Positions 45,376-54,781 are shown, counted from the stretch's first letter. The stretch is 60,170 bases of DNA from JAHDCJ01 sp039028895 (GCA_039028895.1 JBCCHF010000041.1:1-60170), one strand, 5' to 3'. Made by a program: numbers and translations. The notes: generated by a model from the letters alone, not told the origin.

Positions 45376-45408
45376 AAGGCGAAAAAGAAGTAAATCCTTT
45401 TTCGCCTT
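45376..45408 (-). terminator. Intrinsic terminator after the methyltransferase gene
   Basis: AAGGCGAAAAAG (45376-45387) pairs perfectly with CTTTTTCGCCTT (45397-45408), 12-bp stem and 9-nt loop. It lies 38 bp after the stop of the gene at 45446 (minus). The following U-tract is weak, but the stem itself has a run of five T, so it probably works in both directions. Confidence 0.75.
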
Positions 45409-45445
45409 AATATTTCTAAGCACACTAAGCGCCTTTTGTTTAAAA

Positions 45446-46627
45446 CTACCCTACTTTCTCCAACTCACCAGTCTTTTTAAACGTATCGGATTCTCCAAGA
45501 TTCACGCCACCAACATAAGTGGTGCGGTCATAATGATCAAGGTTCTTATGACAAACTATCTGATAAGCAGATGAACCACCATGCTTGGCGATAACAACTG
45601 ACCATGCCAGGAAGATCTCGTAAATGCGGAAAGTCCGCTCACCATACTTTTCGAGTACTTTTTCCTTGTTACGCATCCAGTTTTTATACCATTCGTGAAT
45701 AGTCCGTGAGTAGTGTATGCCAATATTTTCGACACTGTGGATCTCAAAACCGACTTTCTCCATACGACGTAGATCCCAGTTAAGTGGCATTGATGCATCG
45801 GCACCTGAGAAGATATACTCATTCATGAAAAGACCCCAAACAAGGTCTTCGCGATTTTCGCGCTGTAACAAGTGGCCGCGCTCTCTTAATCCTGCGATCT
45901 GCACATAAAAAATGCCATCATCGGCCAACATATCGTAGCACTGCTTCATGAACTTTTTAAAGTATTTGATACCTACGTGTTCAGCCATTTCAAGACAGCT
46001 GATCTTATCATATTTCTTGTCACGCGGGATATCGCGATAATCCATTCTCAGGATATTGGCTTTATCTTCTACACCATAATCCTTGATTTGCTGGTTGGCC
46101 CAGTCTGCACCTGCTTGAGCAATGGTTACACCTGTCGCTTGTACGCCATAGTATTTTGCCATATGCGCAACCAGAGTTCCCCATCCACAACCGATGTCAA
46201 GGAGTGTTTCACCTGGTTTGAGTTGCATCTTTTGAGCAATGAGGTTCATCTTGTTATCCTGCGCCTCTTCCAGGGTCTCGGTTTCATTGGTGAAGTAGCA
46301 ACTGGTATAGATCATTTTAGGGCCAAGGAACCAGTTAAACAGATCATTTTTGTTATCGTAATGTTCTCTGACAATACGTTCATCCTGCTTCTTTGAATGA
46401 ATCACCACCTCAGGAATCATTCTTGAAAAGAAAAATTTATAGTGATGCCACACATAGTCCCAGGTAAATATGTTGTCTTTATGGGCTAACATTTCAAGGA
46501 AATCCATATTGACATTTACCTTACCGGAAATATAGTCTTCAATAAAATTACCCATTGCAACCTTCTGCTTTTTATACCGGCCACTTACCCTGGGATTTTT
46601 AACTTCAATTAGATCAGATAATTTCAT
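45446..46627 (-). CDS. Cyclopropane-fatty-acyl-phospholipid synthase-like methyltransferase
   Basis: A 393-residue SAM-dependent enzyme that methylates or cyclopropanates an unsaturated acyl chain in a phospholipid. The class signature HYDNKNDLFNWFLGPKMIYT appears around 89-108. The SAM motif LLDIGCGWGTL lies at about 142-152 and EMAEHVGIKYFKKF marks the CFA-specific acidic/His pocket. The Cys of the CFA active site is seen in SCYF. Length fits the family. It follows the desaturase gene by 48 bp on the same strand. Whether the product is a cyclopropane or a methyl branch cannot be read here. Confidence 0.9.
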   Translation of the reverse strand: MKLSDLIEVKNPRVSGRYKKQKVAMGNFIEDYISGKVNVNMDFLEMLAHKDNIFTWDYVWHHYKFFFSRMIPEVVIHSKKQDERIVREHYDNKNDLFNWFLGPKMIYTSCYFTNETETLEEAQDNKMNLIAQKMQLKPGETLLDIGCGWGTLVAHMAKYYGVQATGVTIAQAGADWANQQIKDYGVEDKANILRMDYRDIPRDKKYDKISCLEMAEHVGIKYFKKFMKQCYDMLADDGIFYVQIAGLRERGHLLQRENREDLVWGLFMNEYIFSGADASMPLNWDLRRMEKVGFEIHSVENIGIHYSRTIHEWYKNWMRNKEKVLEKYGERTFRIYEIFLAWSVVIAKHGGSSAYQIVCHKNLDHYDRTTYVGGVNLGESDTFKKTGELEKVG

Positions 46628-46675
46628 AGTGTATAGAAATTGGGTTTAATAATGATTATGGTTCTTAAAAGCGAT

Positions 46676-47602
46676 TTACGCCTCTGTAAGGATCTTTGTC
46701 TCTTTTGGGGTTTCTTTAACGTAGGGTTGATTTTCTTTCCTGGCCAAACGCATTGATTTAGACTTATACCTAGGGAGGAAAAGCGACAAAATGTAAATTC
46801 TGAAAACGTACCAGTTAAAGTTACTTTCGTTAAGCGAAGGGTGTATAAGCGGGTTAATCTTTTCGTGCTTCTCTTTAAGCTTGCTCCAGTGAATACCCGG
46901 AGAAATATGATGGGCCGTGTGATAGCCATTATTCAATAGTAGCCAGTTCAGAATGGGTCCGGTAAAATTCCTTGAGTTATTATATTTGGTTTCCTCATCT
47001 GCATGGACATGTTGAATGTAGTTGAAAAATATGACGACAAACAATGCCAGCTGCTGAGGAGCTACAACGTAAAGAAGACCCTTTCGCCAGTCTACAATTA
47101 ATGCTGTGGCCGTCCAAACGACGAGGCTGAAAATCTGGAGCGTATGAAACAGGAATTTCCGCCTATCCTTTTTCCAAAGTCCAATAAAATATTTAGTAAC
47201 TGCCTTTTGCTGTAGAATACCACTCCTGGTCGGGTAGGTCAGAACCGTCCATAAGTTATTACTTTCGGAAAACAAGTAGGTTTTTGTGTAATCTTTCTCT
47301 TTATTGATATGAACGTGATGATTGGTATTATGCGTTGGTATCCAGGCAAATACCGGGAACCCATACAATACGGTGAGCCAATTATCTGTAAAGGTATTGA
47401 GCCATTTGTTCTTCCACATACCGAGATGCTGGTGATTATGTACCATCACGGAAACAGAAACGGCCATTTGAAGTTGGGCAAGATAAACGATGATCCAGAG
47501 CGGCCAGCTCATCTCTGCCCCTCTCATCCATAAGAAGACTAGCAATCCTGTAGCCAAAAACAGGAAGAACACGGACCTCAAGTCCGCCTTAAACTTTAAC
47601 AT
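46676..47602 (-). CDS. Fatty acid desaturase
   Basis: A 308-residue integral membrane di-iron desaturase. The three histidine boxes are clear: HNHQH (55-59), HNTNHH (91-96) and HTAHH (228-232). Membrane helices occupy about 11-27, 33-54, 150-170 and 178-197. It would introduce a double bond in an acyl chain, which would feed the cyclopropane-synthase-like enzyme encoded just downstream. The C-terminal 60 residues are basic. It starts the two-gene lipid unit. Confidence 0.92.
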   Translation of the reverse strand: MLKFKADLRSVFFLFLATGLLVFLWMRGAEMSWPLWIIVYLAQLQMAVSVSVMVHNHQHLGMWKNKWLNTFTDNWLTVLYGFPVFAWIPTHNTNHHVHINKEKDYTKTYLFSESNNLWTVLTYPTRSGILQQKAVTKYFIGLWKKDRRKFLFHTLQIFSLVVWTATALIVDWRKGLLYVVAPQQLALFVVIFFNYIQHVHADEETKYNNSRNFTGPILNWLLLNNGYHTAHHISPGIHWSKLKEKHEKINPLIHPSLNESNFNWYVFRIYILSLFLPRYKSKSMRLARKENQPYVKETPKETKILTEA

Positions 47603-47719
47603 AATAGATTGCTTTTGTGTTTCTGAATATACAGTTCCAGAATGCCGGGGTTAAGGCAGTAGCCTAAAGGTATTTAAATAAAATCAGATTTTACGGGCTT
47701 TAACCTTTTTTCATTTTAT

Positions 47720-47727
47720 TACTTTTG
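47720..47727 (+). promoter_or_regulatory. Possible -7 box (TACTTTTG)
   Basis: TACTTTTG fits TAnnTTTG and lies 60 bp before the GTG start at 47788. No TTG -33 element is found at the expected position. Confidence 0.35.
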
Positions 47728-47787
47728 AAAATATGACAACCCAATTCGCCTGAATTGTATCCAGTTTTCACTAAAATTTGAATCACC

Positions 47788-49827
47788 GTGAGTTTCCGAA
47801 TATCAGTATGGTTTTTAGTACTTTGTATCATTTCAGGATGCCAAAAAAAAGAAAAATTGGACCTATCCCTCCCTGCTATTTTTAGCGATCGCATGGTTTT
47901 ACAACAAAACAGCGAAGTTCCCTTCTGGGGAACAGCGAGTCCAGGTGCTTCGGTAAGAGTAAGAGCATCATGGGATCAGGATTTAACAACTGTATCTAAC
48001 GAAATAGGTAAATGGAAGATAGACGTCAAAACCCCACCTGCCGGAGGCCCATACCATGTGGCAGTCAGTTCAGGTGATTCTGTCTTTCATATCAATAATG
48101 TATTAATTGGGGAAGTCTGGCTGTGTTCTGGTCAATCGAATATGGAAATGCCATTACGGGGCTGGCCCCCTAACGAACTCATTGAAAACTCAAATGAGGC
48201 CATTCGTTCTGCCCATTTCCCTGAATTGCGATTCTTTACGGTTGAGCGCGCAATGTCAACTCATGAATTAGCCGACTTAAGCGGTGAATGGGAAGACTGT
48301 AATCCGCGCACCGCTTCCTATTTTAGCGCGACCGCATTTTACTTTGGCAGAAAACTCCACCAGGAGCTTAATGTGCCCATTGGATTGATCCATGCCAGTT
48401 GGGGAGGATCTACAGCTGAAGCCTGGACACGGGGTAAAGACCTCGCCGAGCTGGAAAGTTTCAAAGATGTAATGGCACAACTCAAGTCCGCCATCCCTCA
48501 GCAAGAACAATATGAGAAATGGTTGGACAAACTGAAAAAAGTAGACCTCACCGGAAACACCGAAGAAACCCGATTTACCGGAATAGACTTTTGGGATAAA
48601 CAACTGGCTGCTGCCAATCATGACGATTCGGATTGGCCTTTAATGTCTTTGCCCGAGTTTTGGGAAGACACGATTGGACAATTTAATGGCGTGGTCTGGT
48701 ATCGAAAAACTATTGAGATTCCTGAATCATGGCTCAATAATACCCTGATCATGGAATTGGCATTTATCGACGACATGGATCGCACTTATATCAATGGTTA
48801 CCAGGTTGGTGGTTATGAAACGCTTGGATTCTGGAATGCCCCAAGACGATACGACCTCCCGGAAGATAAGAACACATCGACCAAATTAACCATTGCTGTG
48901 CGCGTAATGGACACTGGAGGTGGAGGCGGAATTTATGGCTCTCTGGATCGAATGAAGATCTATCCTCAAGATCGTCTTGACATTGCCATGCCCTTATATG
49001 GAGAATGGCGATATCTCGTTGTCGGTGAATTTCGGAATAACGTCTTTTTCAAATATGGGCCTGATGTAAAGTTTTTCAATTCCAGACCAGAAGTTAGTCT
49101 AAGCCTGGATCACCTTTCTCCTACCCTTCTGTATAATGGTATGATCGCTCCGCTTGTGCCCTATACTATTAACGGGGTAATCTGGTACCAGGGAGAGTCC
49201 AATGTTGGCAGAGCAGAACAATACACGCAATTATTCCCATCACTAATTGGTAGTTGGCGCGATCTATGGCATAATGAAAAGTTGTCTTTTAATTATGTGC
49301 AAATCGCCCCTTTCGTTTATTCGAATGGCAATGGAACTGAGGCCGGGGAACTCCGAAATAGTCAACGTCTTAGTCAAACAGTACCTAACACAGGCATGGT
49401 GGTCACCCTAGATCTTGGTCACCCAACCAATATTCATCCTCCCAAAAAGCGTGCAGTTGGGGAGCGGTTGGCATTAAAAGCCCTCCACAATACTTATGGT
49501 CATAATCAATTGGTACATTCCGGGCCATCACCCAAATCTTTAAAAGTAGAATCAAAGATCGTACGCATTTCTTTTAACCACGTCGATTCAGGATTGAAGC
49601 CAGTTGATGACAATATGGAAGGATTTGAAATTGCAGGCCCACTCGGCGCTTTTCGAACTGCTACAGCACGGATAGAGGGTAACCAGGTGCTTGTTGACAA
49701 TCCGGAAGGATATGAGATGGTGACGATTCGATACGCTTACCGCAATGCAGCTAAAGCAACTTTGTTTAATCAGGAGGGACTTCCTGCTTCAACTTTTGAG
49801 ATCACTAATGAAGAGGTGGTGCAGTAA
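47788..49827 (+). CDS. Sialate O-acetylesterase-family lipoprotein
   Basis: A 679-residue lipoprotein (lipobox IISGC, C18) from a GTG start; no ATG is available near the signal peptide. SGNH-type esterase blocks: nucleophile S117 in LCSGQSNME, GWGGSTAEAW and WYQGESN. Between them lies a jelly-roll insert (about 240-390) with NGVVWYRKTIEIP, as is usual in the family. The enzyme removes acetyl groups from sialic acid or other sugars and in Bacteroidota often works on plant or mucin glycans. It stands alone, so its glycan target is not shown by context. Confidence 0.9.
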   Translation: MSFRISVWFLVLCIISGCQKKEKLDLSLPAIFSDRMVLQQNSEVPFWGTASPGASVRVRASWDQDLTTVSNEIGKWKIDVKTPPAGGPYHVAVSSGDSVFHINNVLIGEVWLCSGQSNMEMPLRGWPPNELIENSNEAIRSAHFPELRFFTVERAMSTHELADLSGEWEDCNPRTASYFSATAFYFGRKLHQELNVPIGLIHASWGGSTAEAWTRGKDLAELESFKDVMAQLKSAIPQQEQYEKWLDKLKKVDLTGNTEETRFTGIDFWDKQLAAANHDDSDWPLMSLPEFWEDTIGQFNGVVWYRKTIEIPESWLNNTLIMELAFIDDMDRTYINGYQVGGYETLGFWNAPRRYDLPEDKNTSTKLTIAVRVMDTGGGGGIYGSLDRMKIYPQDRLDIAMPLYGEWRYLVVGEFRNNVFFKYGPDVKFFNSRPEVSLSLDHLSPTLLYNGMIAPLVPYTINGVIWYQGESNVGRAEQYTQLFPSLIGSWRDLWHNEKLSFNYVQIAPFVYSNGNGTEAGELRNSQRLSQTVPNTGMVVTLDLGHPTNIHPPKKRAVGERLALKALHNTYGHNQLVHSGPSPKSLKVESKIVRISFNHVDSGLKPVDDNMEGFEIAGPLGAFRTATARIEGNQVLVDNPEGYEMVTIRYAYRNAAKATLFNQEGLPASTFEITNEEVVQ

Positions 49828-49899
49828 TTCACAGTTTTATCTTCTTTGTGGACTTGCTATTTTTGACGATTCCACAATAAAAAACAATTGAAGACATCC

Positions 49900-50463
49900 A
49901 TGAGTGACAACAAAATTCGATGCGGTTGGTGCCTGGGCAATGAACTTTATATCGACTATCACGATAACGAATGGGGACAGCCCGAGCACGATGATCAAAA
50001 GCTGTTTGAGATGCTGATTCTTGAAGGAGCACAAGCTGGATTAAGTTGGATAACCATTCTGAGAAAGAGAGAAAACTACCGTAAAGCATTCGACAACTTC
50101 GACCCAGTGAAAGTTGCTAACTACGGCGAAAGTAAAATCACTGAACTCCTTCAAAACGAAGGCATTGTAAGGAACAAACTCAAGGTCAAAGCCGCAGTCA
50201 CAAATGCGAAAGCATACCTTGAGGTACAAAAGGAATTTGGCAGTTTCGACAAGTATATCTGGCAATTCGTTGGCGGAAAGCCAAAAATTAATGCCTTTAA
50301 GACTCTACAAGATGTGCCCGCTAAAACAGCCGAATCCGATGCGATGAGTAAAGACTTAAAAAAGCGCGGATTCAAGTTTGTTGGTTCTACGATTTGTTAT
50401 GCTTTCATGCAAGCCTGTGGCATGGTGGATGATCATATTGTCAGTTGTTGGAAAAGGCGTTAG
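49900..50463 (+). CDS. tag: DNA-3-methyladenine glycosylase I
   Basis: A 187-residue DNA repair enzyme that removes 3-methyladenine. Start at ATG 49900, since the TTG upstream adds only four residues. The zinc-binding set is intact: C8 in RCGWC, H21 in DYHDNEWG, and H179 and C183 in HIVSCW, with the same spacing as in E. coli Tag. The catalytic Glu (E42) sits in LILEGAQAGLSW. It is followed 2 bp later by a phosphotransferase gene, so the two are probably co-transcribed. Confidence 0.96.
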   Translation: MSDNKIRCGWCLGNELYIDYHDNEWGQPEHDDQKLFEMLILEGAQAGLSWITILRKRENYRKAFDNFDPVKVANYGESKITELLQNEGIVRNKLKVKAAVTNAKAYLEVQKEFGSFDKYIWQFVGGKPKINAFKTLQDVPAKTAESDAMSKDLKKRGFKFVGSTICYAFMQACGMVDDHIVSCWKRR

Positions 50464-50465
50464 TT

Positions 50466-51377
50466 ATGCAACCATGGGAGGCAGAAATAGAGATGTCACC
50501 AGACATCGCAAAAGGCATCATAGAAAAAGAAATTGGTCAATTTAAGGTAAAGTCAATATCTCCATTCGCACAGGGATGGGATAAAACCGCCTATCTCGTC
50601 AATAATGAATTCCTTTTTCATTTTACCCGCCGAGAGATCGCGATTCAAACCGTGAAGACGGAGATCAAGTATCTGCCCTTGATTACTCAGATGCTATCCG
50701 TCCCGGTTCCAAAACCGGAATATCATGGAGAATTTGCAAATGGATTTCCCTTTTTTGCCTACAGGCCTGTTCCAGGCAGAATGGTCGTTGAAGCCCAGCT
50801 CAATGAGATCCAACGACTTGCCTTGGCTCCTAAACTGGGTGAAATTCTACTTGAGTTACACAGCATCCCGGTAACGGGAGAATTAAACGCCAACTTTCCC
50901 AAAGACTATATGGGTAAGCTAAATATTGAAAAACGGTCAGGACAGATCGATAAAAACTGGGAAGTAATTGATCGATTGGGTCTTGGAGTTTCAGCAAAAT
51001 TCAGGGATGAACTGATAGCAACTGTGCGTCAGGAGACGGTGAACTCAAAAAGCTGTGTCGTTCATGGTGATTTGTATTCAAGGCATTTGATGATTAAAAA
51101 TGGAGCTATTTCAGGTATCATCGACTGGGGTGACATGCATCTCAACCATCCTGCAAGAGATCTTTCGTTTGCTGTTAATTACCTTCCACCAAATGCTTTT
51201 TCTGCCTTTATTTCCGCATATGGCGAGATTAACGAACAAGACCTTTGTCTCGCCCTTTTCAGCGCGATGAATCACACCCTGTATGTTGCTGATTATGCCA
51301 TGGATATTGGCGATGAACTGCTGAGGAATGAATGTAAATGGGGTTTGGAAAATATTGTAAAGAATTATCCCTATTGA
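50466..51377 (+). CDS. Aminoglycoside phosphotransferase-fold (APH) kinase-like protein
   Basis: A 303-residue small-molecule kinase-like protein from ATG 50466; a TTG at 50445 would overlap tag. The Brenner motif VVHGDLYSRHLM and the metal-binding IIDWGDMHLNHPARDL give the catalytic loop and DxD region. The N-terminal lobe (about 10-95) has the usual strands. Substrate unknown: choline-, macrolide- or other phosphorylations are all possible within this fold, and no resistance role is implied. The gene ends overlapping the stop of the convergent gene by 7 bp. Confidence 0.9.
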   Translation: MQPWEAEIEMSPDIAKGIIEKEIGQFKVKSISPFAQGWDKTAYLVNNEFLFHFTRREIAIQTVKTEIKYLPLITQMLSVPVPKPEYHGEFANGFPFFAYRPVPGRMVVEAQLNEIQRLALAPKLGEILLELHSIPVTGELNANFPKDYMGKLNIEKRSGQIDKNWEVIDRLGLGVSAKFRDELIATVRQETVNSKSCVVHGDLYSRHLMIKNGAISGIIDWGDMHLNHPARDLSFAVNYLPPNAFSAFISAYGEINEQDLCLALFSAMNHTLYVADYAMDIGDELLRNECKWGLENIVKNYPY

Positions 51378-52861
51378 TTGGCTAATTTCTCTTTTGCCCA
51401 TGCTAAAAGATCGAAATATTCAAAGACTTCGGCTTCTTTTTCGTCGTCCTTGATGGCTTCCAATTCATTGACCATTGTTTGGTAATGCATCTTCTGTGGC
51501 TTTGGATTGACCGATTTATAAAGGTTACCAAAAAAGCGAATTAGAATCTTGTCAGAAGTAAAATACCGGGATTGTTTTTTGAGATAACGGGATGTGGATT
51601 CAGCAGCATATTTTAAATGCTCAAAATGGTTCATCTCAAAGTGGATCAACAGGTAAAGAATTCTTGCTCTCGCCTGGAGATCGGCAAATACTTTTTCATT
51701 TTTCAGATCGATAACCCAATTGATGTGGTCAAGGGCTTTTTCGTATTGGCCGCCGCCGAAATAATGCCTTCCCAAAAGGAAATAAATAAAACAATTGTCG
51801 AGGGGGTTAAACTTTTCCCTGTTTTCAGCAAAAATGGCCTCCATATCCTCGAGCCAGTCAGTACGATTATTGAATTGTCTAGATTCATTGAGATAATCCA
51901 ATCGCTGAAAAATGCACGACCTCAATTGATATATCCTTTGATTTTGAGCGGTAGTTTCAATGGCCATAAATCGCTGATGTTCCTTTTCGAACAAGTCGAA
52001 GTTATGCGTGAACACTAGGCCATTCATGTAATTATTGAAAATACGGATGTATGGTAAACGCCACTTTTTTATGTTTTCAGGATGATTATCAAAAAGGTCA
52101 AGGTGTGCTTTTCTGAAACGCAGAGACTCTTTGAACTGGCCTGCTGTCCGCGAATATTTCACCATGACAAAATAAGCCATATTCTTTGCTCTGAACGACT
52201 TCCAGTTTGCTTCATCTGACATTAGTGGGTCATTGATTATTGCCTCTATTTCCTGTTTCGACGCCTCGTCGTTTTGTTTGTACCTGTTACGTATCAGGTA
52301 GAAAAAACGAACACATAGTTTGCGCAATTTAAGGAAGTTAATTTCTCTTTCGAGCAATTCACAACCCAGGTCAAGTTTTTCGGTAATAACATCTTCAATG
52401 GCTTTCATATCGCCTGTCTGGTGAGCTATTTCATCAAAAAGATGAATAAACTGACACGCGCCTGGAAACACCTCTTCATCCATGGCCTGGTTATAACCTT
52501 TGGTGGCCAATTTGTAAGCTTGTTGATAAAGGCCTTTGTCCATCAATATCTGGCACTGAATGAAATAGACAATGTTATCAGTAATGCGGATCTTATCGCG
52601 ATAGTATTCCGCAAGTGTTTTCAATAACAGATCATAAAGGTATTTTTTGGCTGGCTTTAGGGTTCGCTTTGTAAAATGGCCATTGAGTTGTTTGAGCAAA
52701 GCTGATTCTTCATAATCTTCCAGGTTGTTCATAACATCGAACAACTCAAGGTATGGACTCTTTTGGTCTTGTTTACGCTTGTGTGCATTCCGCTTGAAAT
52801 AGCTTTTTTCGGTCTTATTCAGCGATTTTACCAGCTGAAAAAGTTGGTCTGATGCAGCCAT
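51371..52861 (-). CDS. Helical-repeat (TPR-like) cytoplasmic protein, paralog of 12802-14310
   Basis: A 496-residue alpha-helical protein without signal or span. The N-terminus LVKSLNKTEKSYFKRNAHKR is the typical opening of a Bacteroidota helical family, followed by LELFDVM and a long series of 35-residue helical pairs (for example NCFIYFLLGRHYFGGGQYEKA). It shares plan and length with the gene at 12802. Function unknown; TPR-like scaffolds bind proteins or peptides. It overlaps the convergent kinase-like gene by 7 bp. Confidence 0.75.
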   Translation of the reverse strand: MAASDQLFQLVKSLNKTEKSYFKRNAHKRKQDQKSPYLELFDVMNNLEDYEESALLKQLNGHFTKRTLKPAKKYLYDLLLKTLAEYYRDKIRITDNIVYFIQCQILMDKGLYQQAYKLATKGYNQAMDEEVFPGACQFIHLFDEIAHQTGDMKAIEDVITEKLDLGCELLEREINFLKLRKLCVRFFYLIRNRYKQNDEASKQEIEAIINDPLMSDEANWKSFRAKNMAYFVMVKYSRTAGQFKESLRFRKAHLDLFDNHPENIKKWRLPYIRIFNNYMNGLVFTHNFDLFEKEHQRFMAIETTAQNQRIYQLRSCIFQRLDYLNESRQFNNRTDWLEDMEAIFAENREKFNPLDNCFIYFLLGRHYFGGGQYEKALDHINWVIDLKNEKVFADLQARARILYLLIHFEMNHFEHLKYAAESTSRYLKKQSRYFTSDKILIRFFGNLYKSVNPKPQKMHYQTMVNELEAIKDDEKEAEVFEYFDLLAWAKEKLANQ

Positions 52862-53110
52862 TAATACTCAACAATTATGATTAATCTATTTACTATAAAT
52901 GTACGCGTTTCCTGGGATTCGCCGCATTATGAGGTTTTCTTTCTCATTTATCAAAACTCAACTTTATCCTGATTTTTGATTTAGAATTCATCGTTTCTGG
53001 TCATACATTGAGGATGTCAGTAACAAAAAAGGCTTTCAACTATGCATAACACTTCTTTTTCATTGGCGTTTCTTCACAAAGGTGATAAGACATCGAAAAA
53101 GATAAAATCT
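52862..53110. other. Gap upstream of the structured RNA
   Basis: No gene and no strong signal seen. This AT-rich part of a 568-bp interval may hold the promoter for the structured RNA that follows and the minus-strand promoter of the helical-repeat gene. Confidence 0.4.
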
Positions 53111-53397
53111 TGTACCAGGTAACAACCCGTTCGCATCTGGGAAGCTGGGGGTGGTTGTTCCTGGTACAAACTTAACTACGCAAGTTGTTCACAACTTGCT
53201 AAATGTAAAATTTTAAACCGCAAAAGTTACAAGGACGTTAGCTTGCCAATTAGACGATAGTCCACTTTTATAGTTTAAATTTTGCGGTTACATCCTTTTA
53301 CAGGTAACCGCCAATCGAAGAAATTTATAAAGCGGTGAGGCCAGTCCCGAGAGGACTGCTCAAGGGGTTTCCATCAACCAGGGAACCCTTTTTTTGT
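53111..53397 (+). ncRNA. Candidate structured RNA / leader with terminator
   Basis: About 290 nt with dense, long-range complementarity. Helices: TGTACCAGG with CCTGGTACA (53111-53119/53160-53168, extended by AACAACC with GGTTGTT); GCAAGTTG with CAACTTGC (53180-53187/53192-53199); AACCGCAAAA with TTTTGCGGTT (53216-53225/53280-53289), enclosing AAAAGT/ACTTTT and GGAC/GTCC; GCGGTTAC with GTAACCGC (53284-53291/53304-53311); CAGTCC with GGACTG (53342-53347/53353-53358); terminator at 53362. AACCGC/GCGGTT/AACCGC/GCGGT occur in order, so alternative pairings exclude each other, as in attenuators and riboswitches. The SDR gene starts 33 bp after the terminator. No known family recognised. The 5' end is approximate. 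Confidence 0.6.
53362..53395 (+). terminator. Intrinsic terminator ahead of the SDR gene
   Basis: AAGGGGTTTCC (53362-53372) pairs with GGGAACCCTTT (53381-53391) through 11 bp including two G-T pairs, with an 8-nt loop and a T-run ending at 53395. It precedes the SDR start by 34 bp, a position fitting attenuation or the 3' end of a small RNA. Confidence 0.8.
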
Positions 53398-53429
53398 AAT
53401 TTAGCCGAAGGAGAAATAATTTTCATTAA

Positions 53430-54122
53430 ATGAAGACAGCATTAATTACAGGCGCTAATAAAGGTATAGGATTTGAAATAGCCCGCCAACTTGGCCAACA
53501 AGGGTTTTTTATCATTCTGACGGCACGAAGCCCTGGACGCGGCCAGGTGGCCATCGACCAACTTGAAACCCAGGGCGTCAAAGGCATTTTCATTCAAATG
53601 GATGTGATGGATTATGAAAGTGTACGAAAAGCCTACCTGGAGGTGAAGGAAAAAGTTGACCAGGTTGATGTTTTAGTCAATAATGCCGGGATCCTGATTG
53701 ACCGGCAGGTCGACATTTTGAAAACTGAACCACAGACCGCAGAAACCACCTTGTACACCAATGTTCTTGGTCCGCTTTGGGTAACGCAGAGGTTTGAACC
53801 ATTGCTAAAAAATGGCGCACGGGTCATCATGATCTCCAGTGATATGGCTGCCTTTTCCAATGAACCTGGCGAATGGGCACCATTTTATGCTATTTCAAAA
53901 ACGGCCTTAAATGCGCTTACTCGTCAGCTTAGCATTCCGTTACAGCGAAAAGGGATCGCTGTAAACTGTGTTAGTCCAGGCTGGGTAAGAACAGATATGG
54001 GCGGTGGCTCTGCAGACCTGTCAGTCGTGGAAGGGGCTGACACGGCTGTTTGGTTAGCAACTAAAGCAGATATCACTCTGACTGGCAAATTTGTTAAAGA
54101 CAGGGAAGTCATCCCCTGGTAA
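53430..54122 (+). CDS. Short-chain dehydrogenase/reductase (SDR)
   Basis: A 230-residue NAD(P)-dependent oxidoreductase. The Rossmann motif TGANKGIG (7-14), NNAG (84-87), the catalytic S136/S137, Y153 and K157 (YAISK) are present, and SPGWVRTDMGG follows. It resembles carbonyl reductase-type SDRs. Substrate unknown. It is followed after 11 bp by an alpha/beta hydrolase, so the two form a likely operon, and preceded by a terminator-ending structured RNA that may control it. Confidence 0.94.
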   Translation: MKTALITGANKGIGFEIARQLGQQGFFIILTARSPGRGQVAIDQLETQGVKGIFIQMDVMDYESVRKAYLEVKEKVDQVDVLVNNAGILIDRQVDILKTEPQTAETTLYTNVLGPLWVTQRFEPLLKNGARVIMISSDMAAFSNEPGEWAPFYAISKTALNALTRQLSIPLQRKGIAVNCVSPGWVRTDMGGGSADLSVVEGADTAVWLATKADITLTGKFVKDREVIPW

Positions 54123-54133
54123 GCTGGAAACTC

Positions 54134-54781
54134 ATGAAAATATATTGTATTCCTGGTTTAGGCTTTGATCACAGGATTTTCAGCAAACTTGACCTTGGCA
54201 GTTACAAAACTGCTAACCTCGACTGGATCGAACCGGAAAAAGAGGAAACATTTCGCAGTTATGTCGAACGCCTTGCCCAGCCTATTGATGATTCATCTCC
54301 CGTTGCTTTGATCGGACACTCGATGGGGGGAATGGCCAGCCAGGAAATCGCCCAGTTTAAAACCGTCAGCAAGATATTTCTCATTTCCAGTATCAAATCG
54401 CGTGAAGAATTACCAGTGTTTTTTAAATCGGTTGGACCAACAGGCCTTTATAAGTTTTTCACCAAGGATCTTACCCTGAATTCTTTTAAATATTGGGATA
54501 AATTCCACGATTATGACACGCCGGAGGAGCAAGCACTATTTAGAGATATGGTCGGTAAAAACACCAATCACTATTTACAGTGGGCACTGAAACGACTTTC
54601 TCACTGGCAGAGCCCTGAACCACCAGCACACACCCATATCGTGCACATACATGGTGATAATGACAAGACCTTTCCATTAAGATATATCAAATCGCCAAGA
54701 ACGGTTATCAAAGAAGGTGGTCATTTCATGGTCTATAAAAACCATGAGCAAATAAGCAGTATTATCAGATCACATCTATAA
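54134..54781 (+). CDS. Alpha/beta hydrolase
   Basis: A 215-residue small hydrolase. The nucleophile elbow GHSMGG has S63; GDNDKTFP supplies the acid (D176 or D178) and EGGHFM the histidine (H197). It starts MKIYCIPGLGFDHRIF, with the oxyanion region, and has no signal peptide, so it acts in the cytoplasm. Substrate not known. Probably co-transcribed with the SDR gene. Confidence 0.9.
   Translation: MKIYCIPGLGFDHRIFSKLDLGSYKTANLDWIEPEKEETFRSYVERLAQPIDDSSPVALIGHSMGGMASQEIAQFKTVSKIFLISSIKSREELPVFFKSVGPTGLYKFFTKDLTLNSFKYWDKFHDYDTPEEQALFRDMVGKNTNHYLQWALKRLSHWQSPEPPAHTHIVHIHGDNDKTFPLRYIKSPRTVIKEGGHFMVYKNHEQISSIIRSHL

Noticed and set aside
50466..51377. Reading the APH-fold gene as an antibiotic-resistance determinant
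   Set aside because: The fold covers many metabolic kinases; there is no mobile context and it is linked to tag.
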